From assembly GCA_020636955.1 (NCBI GenBank), contig JACJWY010000013.1, positions 10,654-74,653 on the forward strand: 64,000 nucleotides of DNA, read 5' to 3'. A program made the position numbers and the translations under genes. Position 1 is the first letter of the stretch; each line of letters opens with the position of its first letter. Positions 42,909 through 51,237 of the stretch are shown here, piece after piece. Below the pieces are notes generated by a model. That model was given only the letters and a program-made list of their open reading frames with translations, was not told where the DNA came from and made no database searches. The stretch is from Thermoleophilales bacterium (GTDB taxonomy: Bacteria; Actinomycetota; Thermoleophilia; Solirubrobacterales; 70-9).

Positions 42909-43715
42909 ATGTCAAAAACAAAGAAGTTCCTGACTGTTGCCCTGGCTCTGATGGTGCCGCTCATGGCAGCCTCCCAGGCCAGCGCCGCAGGTGAGAGCGT
43001 TTACTCGAAGACCACCCTCGTTCCCAAGCACGGCAAGTTCAAGCGCCATGCGCGTGTGCCTTCGAAACTGACCATTCAGGCAACCGTGACTCCGGGAGCG
43101 ACCTCGCTCACCGTCAACCCGACCAAGGCGATCCGGTTCAAGTTCCCCGCCGGATTCACCCTCAAGCCGAACCGAAAGGTCTGCTCGGACAAGAAGCTGA
43201 ACTCCGGTTCGAGCCTGGGGTCACCGAAGCGGGTCGTGGACAGCTGCCGCAAGGCCGTGGTCGGCACCGGCAGGGCGATGATCTACCTGTCCAAGCAGAA
43301 GACCGCGCCGCTGAAGGATCCGATCCTGGTCGCCTTCAACGCCGGCAAGAACCGCAAGGGTCAGCCGAAGCTGAAGATTTACGGTTACTCGAAGGGCACC
43401 GGCGTCGGCATCCTGATGAACGCCACCCTGAAGGGGCGGATGCTCAACCTGGCGATTCCGGTCCTGAGCTTCGACTCGGCCGTCGGCCAGTTCAAGCTGC
43501 AGCTCCCGGGCCCTACCCTCAAGGCCCCCGATCTCGGACTGACCGTGAAGGGACTCAATCCGAGGTACGTGCTGGGCAGCTGCCCGCACAGCCCGCTCGT
43601 GTCGTCAGCCACCTTCTTCCTCGGGGAACGTGACCCGGCAACGGGTCAGGCGACCTCGAAGACGACCAAGGTGAGCTCACCGAAGACCGCCCAGAAGTGC
43701 CGGAACGGTCGCTGA
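42909..43715 (+). CDS. Secreted protein of a tandem paralogous family, copy 4, short form
   Basis: 268 residues. Signal peptide ends at ASA/AGES. It has the full N-terminal family domain (VCSDKKLN, VVGTGRAMIYLSKQ, KIYGYSKGTGVGILM, IPVLSFDSAVGQF, LNPRYVLGSCP, GERDPATGQATS) but stops at KCRNGR, exactly where the others pass into the CARDB-like domain. The loss is clean, with a stop codon and its own terminator, so it looks like a stable short version rather than a broken gene. The mature part is markedly basic. Function unknown. Confidence 0.76.
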   Translation: MSKTKKFLTVALALMVPLMAASQASAAGESVYSKTTLVPKHGKFKRHARVPSKLTIQATVTPGATSLTVNPTKAIRFKFPAGFTLKPNRKVCSDKKLNSGSSLGSPKRVVDSCRKAVVGTGRAMIYLSKQKTAPLKDPILVAFNAGKNRKGQPKLKIYGYSKGTGVGILMNATLKGRMLNLAIPVLSFDSAVGQFKLQLPGPTLKAPDLGLTVKGLNPRYVLGSCPHSPLVSSATFFLGERDPATGQATSKTTKVSSPKTAQKCRNGR

Positions 43716-43755
43716 GCGAATCTCCCAAGGGTTCCTGACGGAGCCTGACACCACG

Positions 43756-43785
43756 AAAAGGGGCGGCCTGCGGGTCGCCCCTTTT
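43756..43785. terminator. Terminator after paralogue copy 4
   Basis: A 13-bp stem AAAAGGGGCGGCC/GGTCGCCCCTTTT with one G-T pair and a 4-base loop, followed by further Ts. It lies between convergent genes and can also act for exonuclease III. Confidence 0.8.
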
Positions 43786-43844
43786 TTCGGGTTGACGTCA
43801 GGAGGAGGAAAACCCCCGGAGAGCTTTCGGGTCCTGGCGAACCG

Positions 43845-44660
43845 TCAGGTCCTGGCGAGCTTCTTCTCGTCCAGCTCGACGCTCACCGGGCAATGGTCGG
43901 AGCCCATCACGTCGTTGTGGATCTCGGCCCCGACGATCGCCTTCTTCAGGCGTTCGGAGGCCAGGAAGTAGTCGATTCTCCAGCCCGCGTTCCTTTCGCG
44001 GGCCTTCGACATGTAGGACCACCAGGAGTAGTGGCCGTTGCCCTCGGTGAAGAGACGGAAGGTGTCGACGAATCCGGCATCGAGGAAGTTCTGGAAGCCG
44101 CGTCTTTCCTCTTCGGTGAAACCATGCTCGCCGACGTTGGCTTTCGGGTTGGCGAGGTCATCTTCGGTGTGGGCGACGTTCATGTCGCCGCAGACCAGGA
44201 CCGGCTTCTTCGCGTCCAGCATCTTCATGTGATGGAGCAGGGCCGGATCCCATTGCCTGTCGCGAAGCTTCAGCCTCGAGAGGTCCCGCTTGGCGTTCGG
44301 AACGTAGGTAGTGACCAGGAAGAAATTCTCATACTCGGCAGTGATCACCCGGCCTTCCGCATGAGGGTCGCCGTAGGAGTCATTGTGGAGGTTGTATTCC
44401 TCGGAGATCTCGGCGGCGAAATCGTTCAGTACCGCGATCGGCTTCTGGCGGGTAAAGATCGCCGTCCCGGAATACCCCTTCTTCTCGGCCGAGTTCCAGT
44501 ACTCCTCGTAATGAGGGAGATCGATTTCGGCCTGGCCCTGCTCGGCCTTGGTCTCCTGCATGCAGAAGATGTCCGGGTCGTACTTCTTGACGAAGGAGCC
44601 GAAGTCACCCTTCTTGATGACGGCGCGGATGCCGTTGACGTTCCAGGAAAATATTCTCAT
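43845..44660 (-). CDS. xth: Exodeoxyribonuclease III (AP endonuclease family)
   Basis: 271 residues. The start MRIFSWNVNGIRA is the canonical ExoIII N-terminus. Catalytic residues are visible in order: Asn in WNVNG, Glu in MQETKAE, Tyr in VTTYVPNA, Asp/Asn in CGDMNVAH, Asp in RIDYFLAS and the final GSDHCPV. It cleaves abasic sites and 3'-blocked ends in base-excision repair. The ATG is only 7 bases from the 3' end of tRNA-Leu on the same strand and has no ribosome-binding site, so the mRNA is probably released from a tRNA-mRNA precursor. Confidence 0.95.
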   Translation of the reverse strand: MRIFSWNVNGIRAVIKKGDFGSFVKKYDPDIFCMQETKAEQGQAEIDLPHYEEYWNSAEKKGYSGTAIFTRQKPIAVLNDFAAEISEEYNLHNDSYGDPHAEGRVITAEYENFFLVTTYVPNAKRDLSRLKLRDRQWDPALLHHMKMLDAKKPVLVCGDMNVAHTEDDLANPKANVGEHGFTEEERRGFQNFLDAGFVDTFRLFTEGNGHYSWWSYMSKARERNAGWRIDYFLASERLKKAIVGAEIHNDVMGSDHCPVSVELDEKKLART

Positions 44661-44667
44661 CGTTCGA

Positions 44668-44751
44668 TGCGGCTGAGAGGAGTCGAACCTCCACGTTCTT
44701 GCGAACACAGGCACCTGAAGCCTGCGCGTCTACCAGTTCCGCCACAGCCGC
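44668..44751 (-). tRNA. tRNA-Leu (anticodon CAG)
   Basis: An 84-base type II tRNA on the minus strand. Acceptor GCGGCTG pairs with CAGCCGC, discriminator A; anticodon stem CAGGC/GCCTG with loop TTCAGGT gives CAG. It has a long variable arm (GTGTTCGCAAGAACGTG) and a T-loop with TTCGACTC. CCA is not encoded. It lies directly upstream of exonuclease III. Confidence 0.93.
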
Positions 44752-44888
44752 GCGGAGGCGAAACTCTACCGGCTTGAGCCGCTCCGGCGCGCTCCGGTTG
44801 CGGCCCGGCTCGAAGCGTTCGGGCAGCGTCATCGCGGGCCTCCCCTGACCGTCGATCCGGCCCCGAATTGTTAGAATGCCCGCCACGC

Positions 44889-44961
44889 GCCGCTATCGTC
44901 CAGGGGTCTAGGACGCCGGATTCTCAGTCCGGAAACCGGGGTTCGAATCCCCGTAGCGGTA
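44889..44961 (+). tRNA. tRNA-Glu (anticodon CTC)
   Basis: A 73-base tRNA. Acceptor GCCGCTA pairs with TAGCGGT (first pair G-T), discriminator A; anticodon stem CCGGA/TCCGG with loop TTCTCAG gives CTC; T arm CCGGG-GTTCGAAT-CCCCG. CCA is not encoded. It is divergent from tRNA-Leu. Confidence 0.93.
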
Positions 44962-45045
44962 CTCCCCGCCCTCGATTTGCCTTAGCCATCCAATCCGGTT
45001 TTACTGATTACCCGCGGAGACCCGGTTGTGCCCGCGGCCGCTCGG

Positions 45046-46971
45046 TCAGGGGGTGACGATGTTGAACCAGAACTCGAAATCGTCCAGCAGACCGATCAGG
45101 TCGTGGAGCGCCTTTTCGTCTCCTTCGATCTTTGCCCGGCCGTCGGCTATCTGATCGGCTAGCGGCGCCGTGCCGAGGATCACGTCGTTGAGGTCGGAGC
45201 GGTTGATGGTCACCGTGGCATCCGCATCCTCTGAAGCTCCACGACGGTGGCTCAGCGCGCCGTTTCGAAGCATCAGCGTCCAAGACTCGTCCAGGTCGGG
45301 CAGCACACAGCCGAGGGTGATCCGCCGGTCGCCCGCCTCCTGTCCGTTCAATCTCATCGCCAGGTAGTCGAAGAAAAGGGTCAGCTCCATCGAACGGACG
45401 ATGTCCGGTCCTGCCGTCCGGGGAGTCGGCAGCTCCTGCACGCCCTTGCGCAACTCGCTCGCCGCCGTCAGGTAGAAGTTGCGCCAGGGTCCGGATTCGG
45501 ATTGGTAGCCGAGCTGCTCGAGGGCGTCCGCCTGCAGCTCGCGAGCCTCTTTGTTCTCCGGGTCGGCGAAGACGATGTGATTGACGACCTCGGCCACCCA
45601 GCGGTAGTCACCGAGATCGAACGCTCCCCTTGCCTTTTCCAGTGCCGCGTCCGCTCCTCCCATGATGTCGACGTAGCGTCCGGCAGCCTCCTCGGGTGGC
45701 AGGGCGTGCAGGGTCGCCGGGTTGCCGTCGAACCAGCCGAGGTAGTTGACGTATGTGGCTTTGACGTTGTGGTTGAGGCTCCCGTAGTAGCCGCGCATCG
45801 CCCAGTGGCGACCAAGCTCCGGGGGGAACTCGACCTGCTCGGCGATCTCTGACGGGGTCAGACCATGGTTTGCCAGACGCAGGGTTTCGTCGTTGATGAA
45901 GCGGTAACCGTCCCGTCCCATACCCAGTAGTTCCAACACCCTCTCCCGGCCCCAGGCGGGCCAGTGATGCATCCCGTACATCACTTCCGCCCTGTCGCCC
46001 CAAAGGTCGATCGTCTGGTCGAGGTACTTGGACCAGGCGAGCGGATCCCGGATCTTGGTGCCCCGAATCGAATATGTGTTGTGAAGGGTGTGGCAGCAAT
46101 TCTCCGCGGCGGTGACTGCCTTGAACTGCTCAATGAGCCAATGCATCTCCGCCGGCGCTTCGCTGTCAGGAGCGAGCATGAATTCGAAGTCGAGGCCGGC
46201 GATGTTCATCCTCTGTCCGGTTTCGGTGACGATGTCGGTGGGAGGGATCAGGCTGACCGTGCCCGAGGAGGTGGTCACGCCCAGGCCGGCACCAACCTGA
46301 CCCCTGTCATCGGCCGGCAGCAGGTTCCCGTACATATAGCTGGCTCGGCGGCTCATCACGTTGCCCGCAAGCACATTCTCGGCGACGGCGGCCTCGAGGA
46401 ATCCCTCTGGAGTGACGATCTTGACCTTGCCCGCCTCCACGTCGGCCTCGTCGACGATGCCCCGCACGCCGCCGAAATGGTCGAGGTGGCTGTGAGAAAA
46501 GACAACCGCAACAATTGGCTTGTGAGGCCTGTGCTCGTAGTAGAGATCAAGCGCCGCCTTCGCGGTCTCGGTCGATATCAGCGGATCGAAGACGACCAGC
46601 CCGTCGGGGCCCTCTGCGAAGGTGATGTTTGAAAGGTCGAGGGTCCGCACCTGGTAGAGGCCCGGAACCACTTCGTAAATACCGCCCTGAACGACCAGCC
46701 GGCTCTGCCGCCAGAGGCTCGGGTTGACGGTGGGTGGCGCTTCCTCGTGCTCATGGATGAATTCGAAGCGCGAAAGATCCCAGACCAGGCCGCCGTCTTC
46801 GCCGGTTACCCGTCCGTGGTCGGGGAGTGGAGCCAGCAGGCCGCGACCCGCTTCGTCGAAGTCGCGTCTGTCCTCGAAGTTGAGGTTCGAGGCGAGCGCT
46901 TCATTTGCCGCCCTGGTCGCTTCAGTGGCGTCAGTTCGGCCCTGATCGTCCCTCGCTGCGCTCCCGCTCAT
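45046..46971 (-). CDS. Alkylsulfatase-like MBL-fold protein with SCP2 domain
   Basis: 641 residues, no signal peptide. The di-zinc motif HSHLDHFGG gives His160, His162, Asp164 and His165; further landmarks are APDSEAPAEMHWLI, AENCCHTLHN and MYGMHHWPAWG. An alkylsulfatase dimerisation domain (about 390-500) and a C-terminal SCP2-like sterol-carrier domain (about 520-641, LPDLDESWTLMLRNGALSHR) follow. The order is that of SdsA1/YjcS-type linear primary alkylsulfatases that split alkyl sulfate esters such as dodecyl sulfate. Those are often exported; this one seems cytosolic. AAGGAG lies 8 bases before ATG 46971. Confidence 0.88.
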   Translation of the reverse strand: MSGSAARDDQGRTDATEATRAANEALASNLNFEDRRDFDEAGRGLLAPLPDHGRVTGEDGGLVWDLSRFEFIHEHEEAPPTVNPSLWRQSRLVVQGGIYEVVPGLYQVRTLDLSNITFAEGPDGLVVFDPLISTETAKAALDLYYEHRPHKPIVAVVFSHSHLDHFGGVRGIVDEADVEAGKVKIVTPEGFLEAAVAENVLAGNVMSRRASYMYGNLLPADDRGQVGAGLGVTTSSGTVSLIPPTDIVTETGQRMNIAGLDFEFMLAPDSEAPAEMHWLIEQFKAVTAAENCCHTLHNTYSIRGTKIRDPLAWSKYLDQTIDLWGDRAEVMYGMHHWPAWGRERVLELLGMGRDGYRFINDETLRLANHGLTPSEIAEQVEFPPELGRHWAMRGYYGSLNHNVKATYVNYLGWFDGNPATLHALPPEEAAGRYVDIMGGADAALEKARGAFDLGDYRWVAEVVNHIVFADPENKEARELQADALEQLGYQSESGPWRNFYLTAASELRKGVQELPTPRTAGPDIVRSMELTLFFDYLAMRLNGQEAGDRRITLGCVLPDLDESWTLMLRNGALSHRRGASEDADATVTINRSDLNDVILGTAPLADQIADGRAKIEGDEKALHDLIGLLDDFEFWFNIVTP

Positions 46972-47082
46972 GTGTAGCTCCTTCCTCTTTTTCTTGGCTG
47001 CGAACTCAGCGTACAGTTCTGTCCTTTTCGGAAAGAAAGGGGACTAGTGCTGGCGGGCTCGCTGGTTGCACGGGAGAATCAG

Positions 47083-48519
47083 GTGGTGGCTATCGGAATG
47101 ACCCGACGTGAACTGGGCAGGGCGACGGTTGCCGGCCTGGCGCTGGCCGGCTTCGGCGGGGCGATCGGGATTTCCGGTTGTGGCTCGGATGATTCTTCCG
47201 GGGTGGCCGGTGAGGGACCGGCTGGTTTGGATTTGGATCAGCGTCAAGAGGTGATCGACCGGCTCGCTGAGATGCGGGTGCCGAAGCCGGTTGATTTCAT
47301 CCGGACCGACTGGTCGCATGATCCGCTGGCGTTTTGTTCCTACTCGTATCTGGCCCCGACTCGGTATGGGTCGGAGATCCGCCGGATGCTGGCCGAGCCG
47401 GTCGGCCGTATCGCCTTCGCCGGGGAAGCGACCGCGAAGATTCCGGCCACCGTCCACGGGGCGATCCAGGCCGGCAGGGACGCGGCAAAGTACGCGGCCG
47501 GGCAGCTTGCGCCAGGGGCCCGGGTCGCGGTGGTTGGAGCCGGTGCTGCCGGGCTTTCCTGTGCCGGTGAACTCGCGCGTCAGGGTCTGGAGCCTGTGCT
47601 CCTCGAAGCTTCCGACCGGGTCGGCGGTCGCGTTCGCGAGGCCGACCTGGACGGCTCCCCGGTCGAGCTCGGCGCCTCCTGGATCCACGGCGTGGACGGC
47701 AATCCGCTGACCGGGCTTGCCGGCGAGGCCGGGATCGGTCTCCACCCGTTCAGCTACCAACTCGACTTCCCGGTTCCCGGGCAGAAACCCCTGGGTGTAT
47801 CGGGGGAGCACCGCTACTGGCAGGCGGTCAATTCATTCGGGCCGGGATCGGCCCGGTATCCCGACCTTCCCCTTGAGGCGATCCTGCCGAGGCGGCGCGG
47901 ACCCGGACTCGAGTGGGCGATCCAGAACGAGGTCGCCCAGGAATACGGAGCAGACCCGGACCAGCTTGCCGCGCTCGCAACCTGGGAAGGGAACTGGCTG
48001 GGCGGAGGCGACGTGCTTCTGGACGGGTCCTATTCGAAAGTGGTCGCCCGACTTTCCGGCGATGCGGAAGTCCGATTCGGCTTCAAGGTCCGCAAGGTCA
48101 GTCAGCGGAGAGGTGAGGTGCGGATCGCTGGTGGGGTGGACGCCGATCGGGAGGAGGTTGCGGCGGAGGCGGTCGTGATCACGGTCCCGATCGGTGCGCT
48201 CAAGGCAGGCGCGATCGAATTCGATCCCCGCCTGCCCGCAGGGAGCAGGACCGCGATCAGTCAGCTCGGAGCCGGCCTGCTCGACAAGGTCTGGCTGGCC
48301 TTCGACCAGCCCTTCTGGCCGGAGGGGGCGGAGGGTTTCAGCTGGATCGACCCCCGGAAGCCGGGGCGTTGGGGTAGCTGGGTAAACGCAGTGCCGGTGA
48401 CCGGCAAGCCGTTCCTTATGACTCTGGCGGGCGGGCACGACGCCCACCGCCTGGCGGGCAGGAGCGACCTGGAGGTTGTGGGCAGCGCTATGGCCGCGCT
48501 CGAGGCCATGTTCGGCTAG
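47083..48519 (+). CDS. Flavin amine oxidase-like protein, apparently circularly permuted, with Tat/lipoprotein-type signal
   Basis: 478 residues from GTG 47083 (GGGAGAA upstream; ATG 47098 possible). The N-terminus has MTRRELGRATVAGLALAGF, a twin-arginine-like signal, and a lipobox-like GISGC at Cys33. Residues about 52-137 (PVDFIRTDWSHDPLAFCSYS, then GRIAFAGEATAKIPATVHGA) are what normally forms the C-terminus of monoamine/polyamine oxidases. Only afterwards comes the FAD Rossmann motif VAVVGAGAAGLSCAGELA (about 147-165), with GGRV and GASWIHG, and the protein ends at SAMAALEAMFG, where the first segment would normally follow. All parts of one FAD enzyme are present in rotated order. Substrate unknown, probably an amine. 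Confidence 0.85.
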   Translation: MVAIGMTRRELGRATVAGLALAGFGGAIGISGCGSDDSSGVAGEGPAGLDLDQRQEVIDRLAEMRVPKPVDFIRTDWSHDPLAFCSYSYLAPTRYGSEIRRMLAEPVGRIAFAGEATAKIPATVHGAIQAGRDAAKYAAGQLAPGARVAVVGAGAAGLSCAGELARQGLEPVLLEASDRVGGRVREADLDGSPVELGASWIHGVDGNPLTGLAGEAGIGLHPFSYQLDFPVPGQKPLGVSGEHRYWQAVNSFGPGSARYPDLPLEAILPRRRGPGLEWAIQNEVAQEYGADPDQLAALATWEGNWLGGGDVLLDGSYSKVVARLSGDAEVRFGFKVRKVSQRRGEVRIAGGVDADREEVAAEAVVITVPIGALKAGAIEFDPRLPAGSRTAISQLGAGLLDKVWLAFDQPFWPEGAEGFSWIDPRKPGRWGSWVNAVPVTGKPFLMTLAGGHDAHRLAGRSDLEVVGSAMAALEAMFG

Positions 48520-48527
48520 CCGGAGGC

Positions 48528-49268
48528 CTATTTCGAGTCGAGCCCGGCGTCCTGGCCGGGTTCGTGAATCGGTTCTCCCTCTTCGTCGATCGGGTTCTCG
48601 AACGGCTCCGGCTTCTGGTGGCTGTCGGCTTCGCGCTTTGCCTTGCGGATCTCCAGCACGACCGGGATCACGGAGAGAGCGACCACCAGGATCAGGATGA
48701 ACTCGATGTTGTTCTTTACGAACTCGATCTGGCCGAGGAAATAGCCGAGGGTGGTGACGCCGGCGCCCCAAAGAATGCCGCCGATGATGTCGTAGGTGAG
48801 GAAGGTCCGGTAATGCATCTGCGAGGTGCCGGCCATGACCGGAACGAAGGCGCGAACGATCGGGACGAAGCGGGCCAGGATGATCGCCCGGGGGCCGTGC
48901 TTTTCGAAAAAGGCGGCGGTCTGGTCGACGTATTCGCGCTTGAAGAAACGGCTGTCGGGACGATTGAACAGTGGCGGCCCGAACCTACGGCCGATCCAGT
49001 AGCCGGTCTGGTCACCGGCTATAGCGGCGATCGGGATCGTGACCAGGAGCACCCAGATGTCGGGCAGCACATCATTGGCGGAAAGCAGGCCGGCCGTGAA
49101 CAGGAGAGAGTCGCCGGGAAGGAAGAAGCCGACCATCAGTCCCGACTCCATGAAGACGATCGCCAGCACGCCGAGCATGCCGAATGTCCGGATCAGCGAA
49201 TCCGGGTCCAGCCAGCTGGGGCCGACCGCGAGGGGCAGCCTTTCTATGAAGTGAGAGAAAAAGTCCAT
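48528..49268 (-). CDS. DedA family membrane protein
   Basis: About 246 residues from ATG 49268. Motifs of the DedA/VTT family are FMESGLMVGFFLPGDSLLFTAGLL, GDQTGYWIGRRFG, FFEKHGPRAIILARFVPIVRAFVPVMAG and a Gly-rich last helix. Five to six membrane helices are followed by an acidic cytosolic tail (EPFENPIDEEGEPIHEPGQD). DedA proteins act as lipid scramblases or flippases that recycle undecaprenyl phosphate or move phospholipids. No specific role can be inferred from the neighbours; it converges with the amine oxidase gene. Confidence 0.9.
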   Translation of the reverse strand: MDFFSHFIERLPLAVGPSWLDPDSLIRTFGMLGVLAIVFMESGLMVGFFLPGDSLLFTAGLLSANDVLPDIWVLLVTIPIAAIAGDQTGYWIGRRFGPPLFNRPDSRFFKREYVDQTAAFFEKHGPRAIILARFVPIVRAFVPVMAGTSQMHYRTFLTYDIIGGILWGAGVTTLGYFLGQIEFVKNNIEFILILVVALSVIPVVLEIRKAKREADSHQKPEPFENPIDEEGEPIHEPGQDAGLDSK

Positions 49269-49334
49269 GGAGTGGAGGCCGAATCCGGCATCTTGACAGG
49301 TCACGCCGCGGCAGGACGCTCTATCATCGCCTTT

Positions 49335-49494
49335 GAAGTCGGTCGCACCCCTTCAGCGGGGTCAGGGAATCCGGTCGAAATCCGGAACTGACGCGCAGCG
49401 GTAGGGACGTCCTTGAAGGCACATGGCCACTGGACCAAAGGTCTGGGAAGGCTGCCTCCTCGCAAACGTCCGAGTCCGAAGACCTGCCGGCTTT
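49335..49494 (+). promoter_or_regulatory. Cobalamin (AdoCbl) riboswitch
   Basis: The conserved blocks are in the right order: GGGAATCCGGTCGAAATCCGGAACTGACGCGCAGCGGTA is recognisable at 49365-49403, the B12-box GGCCACTGG at 49424-49432, GGGAAGGC at 49445-49452, and GAGTCCGAAGACCTGCC at 49472-49488. A closing P1 stem AGTCGG (49337-49342) can pair with CCGGCT (49487-49492). The first coding start lies 66 bases after the aptamer with AAAAGGAA before it, leaving room for a translational or short transcriptional switch. It should repress the B12 uptake operon downstream when cobalamin is abundant. Confidence 0.93.
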
Positions 49495-49559
49495 GCGCTC
49501 ACTCAGGTGAACGCACCGAAAAAGCGGTCTCGCGTAAGGCCGCCGGACAAAAGGAACGC

Positions 49560-50288
49560 ATGACCAATCGAATTACCTCACCCGCCGTCGGGCTGCTGCT
49601 CGGGCTGGTCCTCCTGCTCGGTCTAAGCAGCCAGCAGGCCCATGCCGGGACGAAGGTTCCCGTGCATCTGCGGATTGTCACCTTCAAGGGCAAGATCGTC
49701 TTCGATCGGACGGTAAGGACAGGCACCGCGAAGGTCAAGCCAAACGACGACTGTCTCGGGGGGCGCACCGGCCCGGCCCGGACCGTGGCCGGAGCGACCG
49801 GCATCGGGCTGCTCGCACAGGCATCGATGCAGTACTCCGCGCTGAAGCCGTTGACGATCGCCGACAGCGATTATGGCTTCGGGGTCTGCGGGATCGGCGG
49901 CATAGCCGCCCAGGGCAAACAGTGGTGGTCGCTCTACAACAACTTCAAGTCAGCGCCGACTGGTGCGGAAGGTCTGAAGCTGAAGAAGGGTGACTCAGTT
50001 CTGTTCTACCTGGCGAAGACCTACGAGCAACTGAACCCGGATCTGCTCTACCTGAACACCCCGGCCAAAGTCAGGAAGGGTGTGACCGTCAAGTCCCGGG
50101 TAATGAGCTTTGACTCCGCCGGCAAGAAGTCGCCGGTCGAGGGGGCGAAGATCACCGGTGGGGCCAGCGATGTCTACACCGACCCGCAGGGTTACGCCAG
50201 GGTCAAGATCACCGGCAAGACCCGGATGGTCGCCCGCAAGAGCGGACTGATCCCCTCCAACCGGGTGTACGTCTCGATCAGGAAGTAA
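49560..50288 (+). CDS. Secreted DUF4430-type protein with Ig-like domain, riboswitch-controlled
   Basis: 242 residues from ATG 49560 (AAGGAACGC upstream). Signal peptide ends at AHA/GTKV. Residues about 32-155 read as a DUF4430-type beta-domain: a chain of strands, ATGIGLLAQAS, FGVCGIGGI, QWWSLYNN, then KKGDSVLFYLAK. DUF4430 is related to the C-terminal beta-domain of transcobalamin and intrinsic factor. Residues about 165-242 form an Ig-like or carboxypeptidase-regulatory-like domain (SPVEGAKITGGASDVYTDPQG). Two Cys (DDCLGG and GVCGIG) may pair. First gene after the cobalamin riboswitch; probable extracellular cobalamin-binding half. Confidence 0.78.
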   Translation: MTNRITSPAVGLLLGLVLLLGLSSQQAHAGTKVPVHLRIVTFKGKIVFDRTVRTGTAKVKPNDDCLGGRTGPARTVAGATGIGLLAQASMQYSALKPLTIADSDYGFGVCGIGGIAAQGKQWWSLYNNFKSAPTGAEGLKLKKGDSVLFYLAKTYEQLNPDLLYLNTPAKVRKGVTVKSRVMSFDSAGKKSPVEGAKITGGASDVYTDPQGYARVKITGKTRMVARKSGLIPSNRVYVSIRK

Positions 50289-50297
50289 TCGGGGCCG

Positions 50298-51227
50298 ATG
50301 ATGCTCGCAGCCATCAGCCGACGGACCGGGGGGAGTTTCGCCCCGGCCGTCGGCATGGCGGCTGTGCTTCTGGCAAGCCTCCTGGTGGCTGGCTGCGGGC
50401 TCGGCCCCGGCAAGGACACAGGCGAGGCCAGCCTGCTGGTCACCCGTGACTACGGGTCCGAATTGCTCATCGACAAGCCGGACCTGCCGGTGAACGAGTC
50501 GAGTAACGCGATGCGCATCCTCGACGAAAACGGCGATCTGGATACCCGCTATGGCGGCGAATTCGTCCAGTCGGTGAACGGGCTCTCCGGCGACCAGGAC
50601 GGCGGCCGCAGCTACGACTGGTTCTTCGCGGTGAACGGGATCGTCGCCGAGCGCGGCTCGGCCCAATTCCAGGTGACCGGTGGCGACCAGGTCTGGTGGG
50701 ATTACCGCGACTGGACCGATGCAATGGAAGTCGGCGCCGTGGTCGGTCAATACCCGGCGCCCTTCTCGACCGGTTACGACAACCGTCATTGGGGGGTCGA
50801 AGTTGACTGCCTCGGTGGCGAGACGGCCTGCGCCATGGTCCGCAACCAGCTTGAGGGTGACGGGGTGACGCTGAAAGACACTGGCGAGAACATGAAGCTC
50901 ACGGTCGGCACCTGGGATCACCTGAAGGAAACTCCGGAAGGCCGGCGGCTCGAAAAGGGACCGCAGAGCAGCGGGGTCTTCGCCGAATTCGGCGTGAAGT
51001 CACTGCTCGGCCTCGACGTTGAAGCAAAGGTCCGGCATCTTTACACCGGTGATGCCGGACTCCTGGCGGCGATGCGCAAGGGCGACGATCCCCCGGTCTG
51101 GCTGGTTACGGGCTTGACGGACAAGGGTGTCCAGATGGCTGCGGCGGCTCTCAACCCGAAAGACCTTGAAAGGCGATACGCGGCGGTGGTCAGCGATGGC
51201 CGGGTTTCCTCGCTGCCCGTACCCTGA
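50298..51227 (+). CDS. DUF4430-type lipoprotein of the B12 uptake operon
   Basis: 309 residues. Lipobox LLVAGC near residue 34 predicts a membrane-anchored lipoprotein. Residues about 45-145 are DUF4430-like: ASLLVTRDYGSELL, NAMRILDENGDLDTRYGGEFVQSVNG, then SYDWFFAVNGIVAERG and GDQVWWDYRDW, which matches the intrinsic-factor beta-domain pattern of a WxxY-type strand followed by GDxVxWxY. A second, uncharacterised domain (about 150-309) follows. It starts 9 bases after the first DUF4430 gene and 10 bases before the T-component gene, clearly within one operon. Likely receives or presents the ligand at the membrane. Confidence 0.8.
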   Translation: MMLAAISRRTGGSFAPAVGMAAVLLASLLVAGCGLGPGKDTGEASLLVTRDYGSELLIDKPDLPVNESSNAMRILDENGDLDTRYGGEFVQSVNGLSGDQDGGRSYDWFFAVNGIVAERGSAQFQVTGGDQVWWDYRDWTDAMEVGAVVGQYPAPFSTGYDNRHWGVEVDCLGGETACAMVRNQLEGDGVTLKDTGENMKLTVGTWDHLKETPEGRRLEKGPQSSGVFAEFGVKSLLGLDVEAKVRHLYTGDAGLLAAMRKGDDPPVWLVTGLTDKGVQMAAAALNPKDLERRYAAVVSDGRVSSLPVP

Positions 51228-51237
51228 AGGGCCGACC

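Noticed and set aside
44668..44961. tRNA pair as integration site of a mobile element
   Set aside because: Neither tRNA 3' end is repeated nearby and no integrase is present; the flanking genes are housekeeping or metabolic.
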